This document shows, in pieces, positions 15,793-25,077 of a stretch of 64,000 nt of DNA. The translations under genes were made by a program, and so were the position numbers. The DNA is taken from NCBI GenBank assembly GCA_947455595.1, contig CANGOP010000008.1:62001-126000 (forward strand), written 5' to 3'. Every line of letters begins with the position of its first letter. Within the stretch, counting starts at the first letter, position 1. This stretch comes from Gammaproteobacteria bacterium. Its GTDB lineage: Bacteria; Pseudomonadota; Gammaproteobacteria; Steroidobacterales; Steroidobacteraceae. The notes below the pieces were generated by a model that saw nothing but the letters and a program-made list of their open reading frames with translations, did no database searches and had not been told where the DNA came from.

Positions 15793-17001
15793 TCAAACGA
15801 CGGTGAGCGCCACGGCCTGGATCACGTTGTTGTGATAGCCGGGGTTGTTAAAGATGAGTTCAGAGACCTGGGTGCTGCCCTGCCGATTCATGGCGCGGGC
15901 CATCAACACCAGCGGTCCGGTCTCCGTCGGGGTCAGCGTGGTTTGCCAGGGTCTAAACGAAAACCGACCCAGATCCGTCCCCAGATCCGCCGCCTCCCAG
16001 CTACGGCCGCCATCGCGGGACACATCCACTCGACGAATACCAGCCCCGGAATCCCACGCGATACCCTTGAGCGTGAGCGGTTGACCGCGCGTCACGCGTG
16101 CGCCATCGGTGTGGCTCGTGATGATGGAGTTGACCACGATCTCCGTGATGGGTGTCGTGGTCTCGTTTTCCTGGGAGACGAACCGGTCGGCAAACGCGAA
16201 TTTCCCTTTGGGAACCCGGTAAGCGCCGGCCATCCAGAAATTACTGAGCGGTTTGCTCAACGCCTGTATGGAGACGACCTGTTTCATCCAATAGGTGGCC
16301 GTCCAACCGGGGACGACGAGACGGGCAGGGTAGCCGTTGTGATGAGGCAGTGGCTCGCCGTTCATCTCGTAGGCGACGATCGTGTTTTCATCTAGGGCTT
16401 TCCAGGCCGGCAGGCTCTTGATGAAATCCGGGGTCACATCGAGTGCCGGACGGTCTGCGCCGTCGAAGGCGATCTCGACGGTCTCCTTACTGAGCCCCGC
16501 GCGCGCCAGGATGTCTTTGAGTCGCGCGCCCTTCCAGCGGGCATTGCCCATCGCGCCATAGCCCCACTCGACGCCAGGAACATGCGGATCGGATAATCCC
16601 CGTCGATTGCCTGAGCATTGGCAGACGGCCACGACCTCGACCGGATCAAAGTCGTTCTTAAGTTGTTCGAGCGTGAGTTCGAAAGGCTTGCTCGCCGCGT
16701 CGCCTCCAATGGATAAGCGCCACTCCCGCGGATCCACCTCGGCGATGCCCATGAGGTGCCAACGGACGAAGAAACGATCGTTCGGCGTGATCGCATCCTC
16801 GAAATAGCTGAGGGGTGACTCAAAATTGGGTGGGCGATAGGAACGCTTGATGAGCGGTTGCTTGCCCGGTAGGCGCTCCATCACGGCACTGTCCAGGGCT
16901 CCCTGCGGGAGGGCTGCCCTCGCGAGTTGACTGCCGAGGCCGCCTCCGGTCAAAGCCCAGCCACCCAATACGGTCTGCAATACGTTGCGCCGCGTCGTCA
17001 T
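15793..17001 (-). CDS. sorA: Sulfite dehydrogenase molybdopterin subunit (SorA-like)
   Basis: A 402-residue periplasmic molybdenum enzyme of the sulfite oxidase family that oxidises sulfite to sulfate. A Tat signal is present (MTTRRNVLQ, then a hydrophobic stretch to about residue 30). The molybdenum ligand is expected at Cys129 in CQCSGNRRGL. The pterin-binding half spans about residues 55-275, and an immunoglobulin-like dimerisation domain follows (about 285-400). Its cytochrome partner is encoded next to it. Context explains the substrate: Xsc releases sulfite, which may leave through the exporter and be detoxified here with energy gain. A generic sulfite-oxidase-like protein is the alternative, but the SorB neighbour argues against it. 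Confidence 0.9.
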   Translation of the reverse strand: MTTRRNVLQTVLGGWALTGGGLGSQLARAALPQGALDSAVMERLPGKQPLIKRSYRPPNFESPLSYFEDAITPNDRFFVRWHLMGIAEVDPREWRLSIGGDAASKPFELTLEQLKNDFDPVEVVAVCQCSGNRRGLSDPHVPGVEWGYGAMGNARWKGARLKDILARAGLSKETVEIAFDGADRPALDVTPDFIKSLPAWKALDENTIVAYEMNGEPLPHHNGYPARLVVPGWTATYWMKQVVSIQALSKPLSNFWMAGAYRVPKGKFAFADRFVSQENETTTPITEIVVNSIITSHTDGARVTRGQPLTLKGIAWDSGAGIRRVDVSRDGGRSWEAADLGTDLGRFSFRPWQTTLTPTETGPLVLMARAMNRQGSTQVSELIFNNPGYHNNVIQAVALTVV

Positions 17002-17031
17002 TATTGCCCCCTGACATTGCGCGGTCTGCGC

Positions 17032-17063
17032 CGCTCCGGGACGAGTGTGGTCGGCCCGGAGCG
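17032..17063 (-). terminator. Hairpin between phnY and sorA
   Basis: A perfect 9-bp stem (CGCTCCGGG / CCCGGAGCG) with a 14-nt loop lies just after the phnY stop and before the sorA start on the same strand. There is no T-run. It probably separates the phosphonate and sulfite transcription units. Confidence 0.45.
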
Positions 17064-17073
17064 CGAAATCAAG

Positions 17074-18492
17074 CTACCAGGGGAGCGAGTACGTCTTGGT
17101 GTTGGTGAAGCTCTTCATGGCTTCTTGCACGCCTTCCTTGATGCCGGTACCTGAATCCTTAATGCCACCGAAGGGTGTGACTTCGAGGCGATAACCAGGG
17201 ACTTCGCGCACGTTTACCGTGCCGACATTCAGTTCGGTCACAAAGCGTGTGATGTAGTCGAGTCGATTGGTGCAAACCGCAGACGACAAACCATAGGCCG
17301 TGCCGTTGACGAGTTCAATGGCTTCCTCAAGGGTGGAGAAGCGAATCACTGGCGAGACTGGACCAAAGGTTTCCGTCTTGACCACGGGCATGTCCGGTGT
17401 CACGTGGTCGAGGACGGTCGGGGAGTACAGGGCCCCCTGGCGAACGTTGCCCATCAGGAGCTTGGCGCCGCGCGCGATGGCATCGTTAACCTTGGCTTCG
17501 AACTCCATCGCAGCCGCTTCATCGATGACCGTCCCGACGTCTGTTTTCGGATCCATCGGATCGCCATAACGGATGGCCTTGGTCTTCTCGACGAGCAATT
17601 CGACAAATCGATCGGCGACCGAGGTGTGCACCAGCATGCGCTTGACGGCGGTGCAGCGCTGCCCAGAGTTCTTGTAAGAACCGGCGACTGCCAGCGTCGC
17701 GGCTTCCTCGATATCCGCGTCTTCCATGACGATGATGGGATCGTTGCCACCCAGTTCGAGCACTTGACGCTTGTACACAGCCTTCGCAGCAATGTACTTG
17801 CCGATAGGCACGCCGCCCGTGAAGGTGACCACGTCCACATCGGGATGCGTCAGCATTTCGTCAGCGATTTCCCGTGGGTCGCCCGTGATCACTTGGAACA
17901 TTTCCGGCGGCAGACCCGCTTCCACTAACAAGTCCGCCAATAGGATGGCGGTCAACGGTGTTTTCTCTGAGGGCTTCAAGACCATGCGGTTGTTGGTCGC
18001 GATGGACGGCGCCACTTTGTGAGCGACCTGGTTCAACGGATGGTTGAAGGGGGTGATGGCACTGATGACGCCGAGCAGGGGCTCGCGCATCGTATAGACG
18101 CGACGCTTCTTACCGTGCGGAGTGAGGTCGCAAGAAAAGATCTGTCCGTCATCGACCAGCGCGGCATTACCGGCGAACGTAAAGACATCGCAGGCGCGGC
18201 CGACCTCGTAGACAGAGTCCTTCTTCGACAGACCGCTCTCCGCCGTAATGAGGTTCGCAATCTCCTCGGTGCGTTCACGTAGCAGTGCCGCCGTGCGCAG
18301 GCAGACTTGTGAGCGCTCATAGCGGGTCAAGGTCGGCTTGTACGCGCGGGCGGCTGCAATGGCTGCACGCACGTCCTCTACGCTTGCCATGGGAACACTG
18401 CCGGCGATACCGCCCGTGTAGGGGTTCATGACATTGGCCGTACGCTCGGCCTTCTTGCGGTCACGTCCAATGCGGAAGCTGTCGTAGTGCAT
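17074..18492 (-). CDS. phnY: Phosphonoacetaldehyde dehydrogenase
   Basis: A 472-residue NAD(P)-dependent aldehyde dehydrogenase oxidising phosphonoacetaldehyde to phosphonoacetate. Catalytic residues are visible: Asn150 in ITPFNHP, Glu246 in LELGGNDP and Cys280 in NSGQRCTAVKR. GTVNVREVPGYRLEVTPFGG near the C-terminus replaces the segment of ordinary ALDHs and matches the PhnY group as I know it. ATG 18492 is 5 nt after the phnA stop, so the two genes are translated from one message. The PhnY assignment rests on overall similarity plus adjacency to phnA and phnW. A sulfoacetaldehyde-active relative cannot be excluded, given the neighbouring taurine genes. Confidence 0.9.
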   Translation of the reverse strand: MHYDSFRIGRDRKKAERTANVMNPYTGGIAGSVPMASVEDVRAAIAAARAYKPTLTRYERSQVCLRTAALLRERTEEIANLITAESGLSKKDSVYEVGRACDVFTFAGNAALVDDGQIFSCDLTPHGKKRRVYTMREPLLGVISAITPFNHPLNQVAHKVAPSIATNNRMVLKPSEKTPLTAILLADLLVEAGLPPEMFQVITGDPREIADEMLTHPDVDVVTFTGGVPIGKYIAAKAVYKRQVLELGGNDPIIVMEDADIEEAATLAVAGSYKNSGQRCTAVKRMLVHTSVADRFVELLVEKTKAIRYGDPMDPKTDVGTVIDEAAAMEFEAKVNDAIARGAKLLMGNVRQGALYSPTVLDHVTPDMPVVKTETFGPVSPVIRFSTLEEAIELVNGTAYGLSSAVCTNRLDYITRFVTELNVGTVNVREVPGYRLEVTPFGGIKDSGTGIKEGVQEAMKSFTNTKTYSLPW

Positions 18493-18497
18493 GATGA

Positions 18498-19769
<1,272 letters not shown>

Positions 19770-19777
19770 TCAGTTTA

Positions 19778-19798
19778 AATTGTCGACAGTTGACAATT
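19778..19798. promoter_or_regulatory. GntR operator candidate upstream of phnA
   Basis: Perfect 7-bp arms AATTGTC and GACAATT flank a 7-nt spacer. The core TGTCGACAGTTGACA (19781-19795) differs at one position of fifteen from the core in the regulator-phnW intergenic region (21943-21957). Arms of this length suit a dimeric FCD-type GntR protein. The site is in the 83-nt gap between the amine oxidase stop and the phnA start. Confidence 0.7.
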
Positions 19799-19801
19799 CG
19801 C

Positions 19802-21214
19802 CTATGCCTTGCTTGCTTTGTCAGCCTTGCCAGCACTGGCCGCAAAGCCCGCAAGCCAGCGGTCCCACGGAGCCACGGGACGGTTGTGATCTTCCGCTTT
19901 CTCCTGACGTCGGATCGCGTTGCGGACCAGGATGGACCCGGTATAACGAATCGGCTCGGGCGGAAAGGCGCCGAGCGGCCCGTGCGTGAGCGGACTGCGG
20001 GTCCATTCGTTGTCGAGCCCAAGCGCCAGCGATGACAGCACAGCGCCGCCCATCCGGGTCGGCCCGACACCGTTGCCAGAATAGCCCAGCCCGTACCAGA
20101 CGTTCGAATGACCCGGCAGCGTGCCGAAAAACGGCAGCCCCGTGGCGGAACGATCCGATGGTCCGTTCCAACTGGCTGCCATCGGTGTATGCGAGAACTC
20201 CGGCAGCATGCGCCGCAACGCGAGCATCAGTGCGCCGGCGTACCCCGAGGGCGCGTCAAATCCTTCATGGACGCGGCCGCCGTACGCAAACGTGTTGCCG
20301 CCTTTGCCTAACATGACGCGGCCATCTCGCGTGCTGCGGTAGTAATGCACGAACGTACGTGAGTCGAGCACCGAGATGCCGCGGTCCAGACCACTGCGGG
20401 CCAACGCGGACGGGTCGGGCTCTGTGATGACCATGTCAGACGATACGATCACGATGGAGCGCCGGAATGCCGGAAACAGTTCGCCCATCCACGCATTCAC
20501 CGCGATGACCGCACGATCCGCGATCACGCGGCCACGGGGCGTGTGCAAGGTCAGCGGTTGGCCGGATGTTAACTCTCCGAGTGGTGTGCCTTCGTACAGA
20601 CGCACGCCCAGAGAGAGCGCGACGCGACGCAGTCCGCGCACCAGAAGGCCGGGCTGCACGGTTGCGGCCAGCGGTGAGTACCACCCCTCCAAGTGCGCGC
20701 GTGAACCGGCTCGCCGGCGCACCTCGTCGATCGGCAAGCGGCTCCATTGCGACAGTCCGCGCGCTTCGAGTGCGGCCATGACGCTATCCGAAGCGCCCAT
20801 TTGAGCCGCGGATGTTGCGGTGTAGAGAGTGCCGTGCAGGCGCCAATCGCAGTCGATTCGGTGCTCTTGTACAAATCGGTCAATGTCGAGGATCGCTTGC
20901 TCGGAGGCCACCGCGAGCCGCGTCCCTTCGGTTTCACCGTACAGCCTAATGAGAGAGGCGAGCTTCGTTGACCACGACAGGACGCAGCCGCCATTGCGGC
21001 CGCTGGCGCCGCCGCCGGAGACGTCCGCCTCGATGATCACAATGTCCAGATCGGGTTGCGCCTGTTTGGCGAGGATAGCGGTCCACAGTCCGGTGTAACC
21101 GGCGCCCACGATGGCTAAATCGGTGCGAACCGTTCCTTCCAAGGGTCGTGCCGGGCCACTGGGCTCCGCGGCCAGCGCTTCGCTGATCCAAAATGGGCGG
21201 CGATGGTTGTTCAT
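19802..21214 (-). CDS. FAD-dependent amine oxidoreductase (DAO superfamily) of the aminophosphonate cluster
   Basis: A 470-residue flavoprotein with the Rossmann dinucleotide motif at about residues 33-45 (LAIVGAGYTGLW) and SGRNGGCVLSW, as in gamma-glutamylputrescine oxidase-like enzymes. The second FAD segment near residue 390 reads WYGLGYSGNGVGPTRMGG. Its start codon overlaps the stop of the GntR regulator (ATGA), so the two are translationally coupled. Flavin oxidases of this type recur in phnW clusters and are reported to oxidise 2-aminoethylphosphonate or its N-methyl derivative (PbfC/PbfD). Such an activity would give phosphonoacetaldehyde without PhnW. The exact substrate cannot be read from the sequence. 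Confidence 0.82.
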   Translation of the reverse strand: MNNHRRPFWISEALAAEPSGPARPLEGTVRTDLAIVGAGYTGLWTAILAKQAQPDLDIVIIEADVSGGGASGRNGGCVLSWSTKLASLIRLYGETEGTRLAVASEQAILDIDRFVQEHRIDCDWRLHGTLYTATSAAQMGASDSVMAALEARGLSQWSRLPIDEVRRRAGSRAHLEGWYSPLAATVQPGLLVRGLRRVALSLGVRLYEGTPLGELTSGQPLTLHTPRGRVIADRAVIAVNAWMGELFPAFRRSIVIVSSDMVITEPDPSALARSGLDRGISVLDSRTFVHYYRSTRDGRVMLGKGGNTFAYGGRVHEGFDAPSGYAGALMLALRRMLPEFSHTPMAASWNGPSDRSATGLPFFGTLPGHSNVWYGLGYSGNGVGPTRMGGAVLSSLALGLDNEWTRSPLTHGPLGAFPPEPIRYTGSILVRNAIRRQEKAEDHNRPVAPWDRWLAGFAASAGKADKASKA

Positions 21215-21903
21215 CGGGCGCTTCGCGAGTACACGGGATCGGCCGCTTTATGCATCCGTGCGCGGCTATCCGCTGCGTGGGCTCGTAACAGTCGGCCCGC
21301 CCGCGCGGGGTCACGTGCCTCAATAGCATCCACAATGGCGGCATGTTCGGCGATCGAAACAGCCAGTCCGCCCCCTTCAGCCAGGCCACGTAAGCGATAG
21401 AGCAGCAGTTCCTTGGTGAGCCGACGGTAAGTGGCTGACAGGTGGCTGTTCCCGACCGCATCCACGAGAACGTCATGAAAACTCAGGTTGAGCGCATGGT
21501 AGCGCTTCACGTCACCGGCCGAGGTCGCTTCACTCATCTCACGCAGTAGCGCCTTCAGTTGCTCAAGCGGTTCTTCTGCGATGCGTTCCGCAAGGCGTCG
21601 ACCGATGAATTCATCGAGCACTTCGCGCAAGTCGTAAACTTCATCGGCTTCGACCAGACTGACTTCGCGCACGAAGACGCCGCGGTTGCGCTCAGCGCGC
21701 ACGATCCCGCATTCCTCCAAGGCTCGCAGGGCCTCACGAACAGGACCCCGACTGGTGCCGAAACGTTCCGCCAGCGCCACTTCATTAATCCGTCGGCCGA
21801 CTGGGAGTTCGCCCCCTAAGATCAGGCGCTCGATTTCAGCCTGGACGGCAGAGGGCAGGGAATGCGCCTGGAGGATGGCCAAGGGACTGGACGTTGCATG
21901 CAT
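21211..21903 (-). CDS. GntR-family (FCD) regulator of the aminophosphonate genes
   Basis: A 230-residue DNA-binding protein: winged helix at about residues 17-80 (GRRINEVALAERFGTSRGPV with REALRALEECGIV) and a helical FCD effector domain at about 95-220, with metal-binding-type His and Asp residues (YHALNLSFHDVLVDAVGN). ATG 21903 has GAGG 8 nt upstream. It is divergent from phnW and coupled to the FAD oxidase. Palindromes with an almost identical 15-nt core lie just upstream of it and before phnA, so it probably controls all the phosphonate genes and itself. The effector is unknown; 2-aminoethylphosphonate or a downstream acid is likely. Confidence 0.9.
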   Translation of the reverse strand: MHATSSPLAILQAHSLPSAVQAEIERLILGGELPVGRRINEVALAERFGTSRGPVREALRALEECGIVRAERNRGVFVREVSLVEADEVYDLREVLDEFIGRRLAERIAEEPLEQLKALLREMSEATSAGDVKRYHALNLSFHDVLVDAVGNSHLSATYRRLTKELLLYRLRGLAEGGGLAVSIAEHAAIVDAIEARDPARAGRLLRAHAADSRARMHKAADPVYSRSAR

Positions 21904-21937
21904 GATCAGACCTCGGGCGGTCTACGCGAAGCGACCG

Positions 21938-21960
21938 AAAGTGTCGACAGATGACACTTT
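21938..21960. promoter_or_regulatory. GntR operator candidate between the regulator and phnW
   Basis: Perfect 8-bp arms AAAGTGTC and GACACTTT flank a 7-nt spacer, 34 nt upstream of the regulator start and 72 nt upstream of phnW. The core TGTCGACAGATGACA is shared with the site before phnA except for one base. A site between divergent genes can control both. Confidence 0.72.
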
Positions 21961-22032
21961 GGCAGTTTACAGTATTCATCACTGTCCGCCAGACCCCCGA
22001 TGTCCTCGCTGAGGACCCGCAGGAGCCACATC

Positions 22033-23124
22033 ATGACCGTTCCCTATCTGCTCACGCCTGGCCCGTTGACCATTTCTCGTACGACCAAAGAGGCGATGCT
22101 GCGCGACTGGGGATCGTGGGACGCCGATTTCAACGCGATCACGGGCCGTATCCGCGCCCGCTTAGTGGCGATCGTGCACGGCGAGGGCACTCATGAATGC
22201 GTGCCGATGCAGGGTAGCGGCACGTTTTCCGTGGAGGCCGCTATCGGCACGTTGGTGCCGCGGCAGGGTGGTCATGTCTTGGTGCCGCAGAATGGCGCGT
22301 ATTGCCAACGCATCGCCCGCATGAGTCGGATTCTAGGCCTTCGGGTGACCACGGTTGATTACGCCGAAGACGCACCAGTCGTCGCGGCCGATATTGATGC
22401 CGCGTTGACGGCCGATCCGTCGATTACGCATGTTGCACTTGTGCATTGCGAGACCAGTGCCGGCATTCTGAATCCCCTCGAGGCCGTGGCCGCGGTGGTG
22501 GCGAAGCATCAACGTGGACTGATCATCGATGCGATGAGTTCGTTTGGTGCGCTCGAGATTGATGCCCGTAAGATCCGTTTCGATGCCGTGATCGCAGCCT
22601 CCGGCAAGTGCCTCGAAGGGCCGCCGGGTATGGGGTTTGTGGTTGTTCGTCGGGAAGCCTTGGAGGCAGCCAAAGACAACTGCCATTCGCTGGCGTTGGA
22701 CCTTCACGACCAGTGGGTCTACATGCAGAAGACCACGCAGTGGCGCTACACGCCGCCCACGCACGTGGTGGCTGCGTTCGACTGTGCAATCGAACAGTAT
22801 CTGGCTGAGGGTGGCCAAGAAGCCCGCGGCGCACGCTATGCGCACAACTGTAAAACACTGATTGATGGCATGGCGCGCCTCGGACTGAAGAGCTTTCTCG
22901 CGCCAGAAGTCCAAGCCCCGATCATCGTGACCTTTCACGCGCCGGCGACGCCGAACTATGCCTTCAAGCCCTTCTATGATGCGGTGAAGGCGCGCGGCTA
23001 CATCCTCTATCCGGGCAAGCTCACCACGCTGGAAACCTTCCGTGTGGGTTGCATGGGACAGTTGGGTGAGCGCGGCATCGCCGGTGCCGTCGATGCCGTC
23101 GAGGCGGTGCTCGCCACGCTCTAA
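22033..23124 (+). CDS. phnW: 2-Aminoethylphosphonate-pyruvate aminotransferase
   Basis: A 363-residue class V PLP aminotransferase. It transfers the amino group of 2-aminoethylphosphonate to pyruvate, giving phosphonoacetaldehyde and alanine. It opens with [17 protein letters not shown], and the PLP lysine is Lys192 in [27 protein letters not shown] and [12 protein letters not shown] are hallmarks. ATG 22033 is chosen over 22000 because AGGAG lies 7 nt before it and the family begins at that point. It is separated from phnA and phnY only by the regulator and oxidase, and completes the PhnW-PhnY-PhnA route. No phosphonatase (PhnX) or C-P lyase gene is present. Confidence 0.95.
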   Translation: MTVPYLLTPGPLTISRTTKEAMLRDWGSWDADFNAITGRIRARLVAIVHGEGTHECVPMQGSGTFSVEAAIGTLVPRQGGHVLVPQNGAYCQRIARMSRILGLRVTTVDYAEDAPVVAADIDAALTADPSITHVALVHCETSAGILNPLEAVAAVVAKHQRGLIIDAMSSFGALEIDARKIRFDAVIAASGKCLEGPPGMGFVVVRREALEAAKDNCHSLALDLHDQWVYMQKTTQWRYTPPTHVVAAFDCAIEQYLAEGGQEARGARYAHNCKTLIDGMARLGLKSFLAPEVQAPIIVTFHAPATPNYAFKPFYDAVKARGYILYPGKLTTLETFRVGCMGQLGERGIAGAVDAVEAVLATL

Positions 23125-23132
23125 GCGTGGCG
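23112..23132. terminator. Hairpin between convergent phnW and lipocalin genes
   Basis: A perfect 9-bp stem (CGCCACGCT / AGCGTGGCG) with a 3-nt loop surrounds the phnW stop codon, 13 nt before the end of the facing lipocalin gene. No T-run is present. It is probably a bidirectional 3'-end structure. Confidence 0.45.
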
Positions 23133-23144
23133 CGGGACTCGCGG

Positions 23145-23678
23145 TTACGGCAGGCTCTGTGGTACTTGCCGCAGTCGCCCGGGGTCGTAGCCGGCGGCTG
23201 TGATGATGCGCATGGCCTGCGCCACGTCCACCTCCGACATTCTGGGCGTTCGCGCCATCAGCCAGACGTAATCGCGCGCCTCGCGACCGATCACCGTCCA
23301 GCGGTAATCCGGTGCCAGACCGATGATGCGGTAGTCGGCACGGAATGGCCAAACGAAGCGCATACCCCAGACCGCATTGTCCGTGCCAGACACCACGAAT
23401 CCTCGCGGGTGATACTCACGAGCCGGTCCATTCTTGGCGCCCTTACGAAACCGAAACGTCGTTGCGATCGACCCGTCCGCATCCAATCGATAGGACTCCA
23501 CGGCTTCGGTGGCATCGCTTTCGATGAAGGTGGGGATATGCGCAATCACATACCAATCGCCCATGAAGCGATTCAGGTCCACAGGCCCGGCAAGTTTGAG
23601 CGGGGGGTGCGAGACCGACGCGCAACCGGTCAGGAGTAGGGAGCACAGCAGCACCCAGCGCTTGAACGAAGAGGACAT
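23145..23678 (-). CDS. blc: Lipocalin lipoprotein (Blc-like)
   Basis: A 177-residue outer-membrane lipoprotein. The signal peptide ends in a lipobox, LLTGC with Cys19. The lipocalin signature follows: FMGDWYVIAHIPTF (about residues 38-51), then VWGMRFVWPFRADYRIIGLAPDYRWTVIG-type beta strands. Bacterial lipocalins bind fatty acids or lysophospholipids during envelope stress. It starts 3 nt after the DUF6134 gene and is surely in one operon with it, driven by the promoter at 24378-24408. The final segment, MRIITAAGYDPGRLRQVPQ, is typical of Blc. Confidence 0.9.
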   Translation of the reverse strand: MSSSFKRWVLLCSLLLTGCASVSHPPLKLAGPVDLNRFMGDWYVIAHIPTFIESDATEAVESYRLDADGSIATTFRFRKGAKNGPAREYHPRGFVVSGTDNAVWGMRFVWPFRADYRIIGLAPDYRWTVIGREARDYVWLMARTPRMSEVDVAQAMRIITAAGYDPGRLRQVPQSLP

Positions 23679-23681
23679 GGC

Positions 23682-24341
23682 TTAAGGTTCCAGTTGATAG
23701 AGCATCTGCCGACCATCACGGGTCGGCGCGGCGAGTTGTAACCAGCGCCCATCGGGGCTGTACCAGAGTTGAATGCGCAGATCGCCCGCCTTGAGCAGAT
23801 AGCGCTCTGCCGATTCCACGTGGCCGGCCACGGTCAGGGACTCGTTTCCTTGCGATTCCACCTGAATCGGCGTGTACGCGCCTGTTTGCGCATTCAGGAG
23901 AGCCGGTTGGGTCAGGATACGCTTATCCCAATAGGCAAAGCTCATCACACAACCCCGATGGCGCATTTGGCCTTGGGCCCCTTGCACCGTGAAGCCGTCC
24001 GCCTCTCGTCGGCCCGTGACCTTCTCGAGGTGGCCGTTGGTATGCGTATTGGCGTCGAGGCGGTCCAGACACCCATCGCGCCAGGTTTCGTCATCCTCGT
24101 GCCGGTACCGGAAGACGGGAATCCGCAGCCACTCCACCGAGAACTGTGCTCGGCTGACCACCCGACGCAGGGCGCCCACGTCTTCTTGCTCGAATCGGTG
24201 ATGGCCGATCAGCCGTTGGTCCAGCATCACCTTGAAATTCCACTGCAAAGCCGCTGCCGGCACGCTCACCAGCAGCGCGCACGCGGCGATGCCGCCGCCG
24301 ATCAGGCGCGCACGTGGCGTGTGGGTTGGCGGTCGCGTCAT
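23682..24341 (-). CDS. DUF6134 family exported protein
   Basis: A 219-residue protein with an N-terminal signal peptide (about residues 1-31, ending VPAAA). The mature part begins WNFKVMLDQRLIGHHRFE, a pattern I associate with DUF6134. A central segment (CVMSFAYWDKRILTQPALLNAQTG) is also typical. It is likely a periplasmic beta-rich protein; no enzyme motif is visible. It is the first gene of a two-gene unit with a lipocalin, which suggests a shared envelope or lipid role. Function unknown. Confidence 0.72.
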   Translation of the reverse strand: MTRPPTHTPRARLIGGGIAACALLVSVPAAALQWNFKVMLDQRLIGHHRFEQEDVGALRRVVSRAQFSVEWLRIPVFRYRHEDDETWRDGCLDRLDANTHTNGHLEKVTGRREADGFTVQGAQGQMRHRGCVMSFAYWDKRILTQPALLNAQTGAYTPIQVESQGNESLTVAGHVESAERYLLKAGDLRIQLWYSPDGRWLQLAAPTRDGRQMLYQLEP

Positions 24342-24377
24342 GGGCTGCCTTCAAAACCGAGAGGATCGAACGACAGA

Positions 24378-24408
24378 TGTACAGGTTTTGTTAATTATAA
24401 CCTGTGCA
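24378..24408 (-). promoter_or_regulatory. Dyad-overlapped promoter of the DUF6134-lipocalin operon
   Basis: Ten-base arms TGTACAGGTT and AACCTGTGCA, one mismatch, flank an AT-rich 11-nt centre. On the minus strand the centre holds a perfect -10 element TATAAT (24394-24399), 53 nt before the DUF6134 start, with a poor -35 (TTGGAT) 16 nt further up. A dyad around a core promoter fits a TetR-type repressor or a MerR-type activator. No such regulator is in the window. Confidence 0.55.
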
Positions 24409-24527
24409 AGAGTATATCCAACTGGTGGGGCTTTCGCTTTGCGAGATGACCACGCGATTTCACCGCATGGTCGTGCGGTACCACGAGCCTACACTGAGTC
24501 GCCTCAACCCACGTTTATGGGGGGCTC

Positions 24528-24962
24528 ATGGATCCGTTCCCACATCAATACGTTGTCGCCGCTCGGTCGGGTCTGACCGGCACGGTGTTGGTGAGTAGTG
24601 CGGGGCTTAGCAGCCTTGAAACCGCGCCACCGCCGTCCTTCGGCGGCCCGCAGGGCTTTTGGTCGCCGGAGACGCTGCTCACCGCTGCGGTGGCGGATTG
24701 CTTCATCCTGACCTTCCGCGCCATTGCCCGTGCCAGTCGCTTTGAATGGGCCGGTCTGGAGTGTCATGTCGAGGCAACCCTTGATCGCCTGGAGGGACAG
24801 TCCCTGTTCGTACACTTCCAGACCACGGCCACGCTGACGCTGGCTGCGGGCGCTGACGAGGCGCTGGCGCAGCGTTTACTGCACAAGTCCGAGCAGGGTT
24901 GCCTGGTCGCCAACTCGCTCAACGGGACTCGCTCACTGGTCGCGCAGATCCGCTTCCTTTAA
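24528..24962 (+). CDS. OsmC family protein
   Basis: A 144-residue OsmC/Ohr-fold protein, in this family usually a thiol peroxidase reducing organic hydroperoxides. The two redox cysteines are present: Cys58 in TAAVADCF and Cys125 in SEQGCLVANSL. ATG 24528 has GGGGGG 4 nt upstream. The residues after the second cysteine match OsmC-like proteins more than Ohr. It is monocistronic: divergent from DUF6134 and convergent with the unknown exported protein, with 115 nt between them in which I see nothing. Confidence 0.87.
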   Translation: MDPFPHQYVVAARSGLTGTVLVSSAGLSSLETAPPPSFGGPQGFWSPETLLTAAVADCFILTFRAIARASRFEWAGLECHVEATLDRLEGQSLFVHFQTTATLTLAAGADEALAQRLLHKSEQGCLVANSLNGTRSLVAQIRFL

Positions 24963-25077
24963 GCGCGGGGGGGGTGGGCGTCAGGGATGCCGTGGCGAAC
25001 GGCGTGGACGCCATGCTGACATACCAACCGTTCATTGACCGCCACTGTCCAGCGGCACCGATGTTGCTGACGCTTGT

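Noticed and set aside
17074-18492. The aldehyde dehydrogenase as a succinate-semialdehyde or betaine-aldehyde enzyme
   Set aside because: Its 5-nt link to phosphonoacetate hydrolase and its PhnY-like C-terminal segment make phosphonoacetaldehyde the better substrate.
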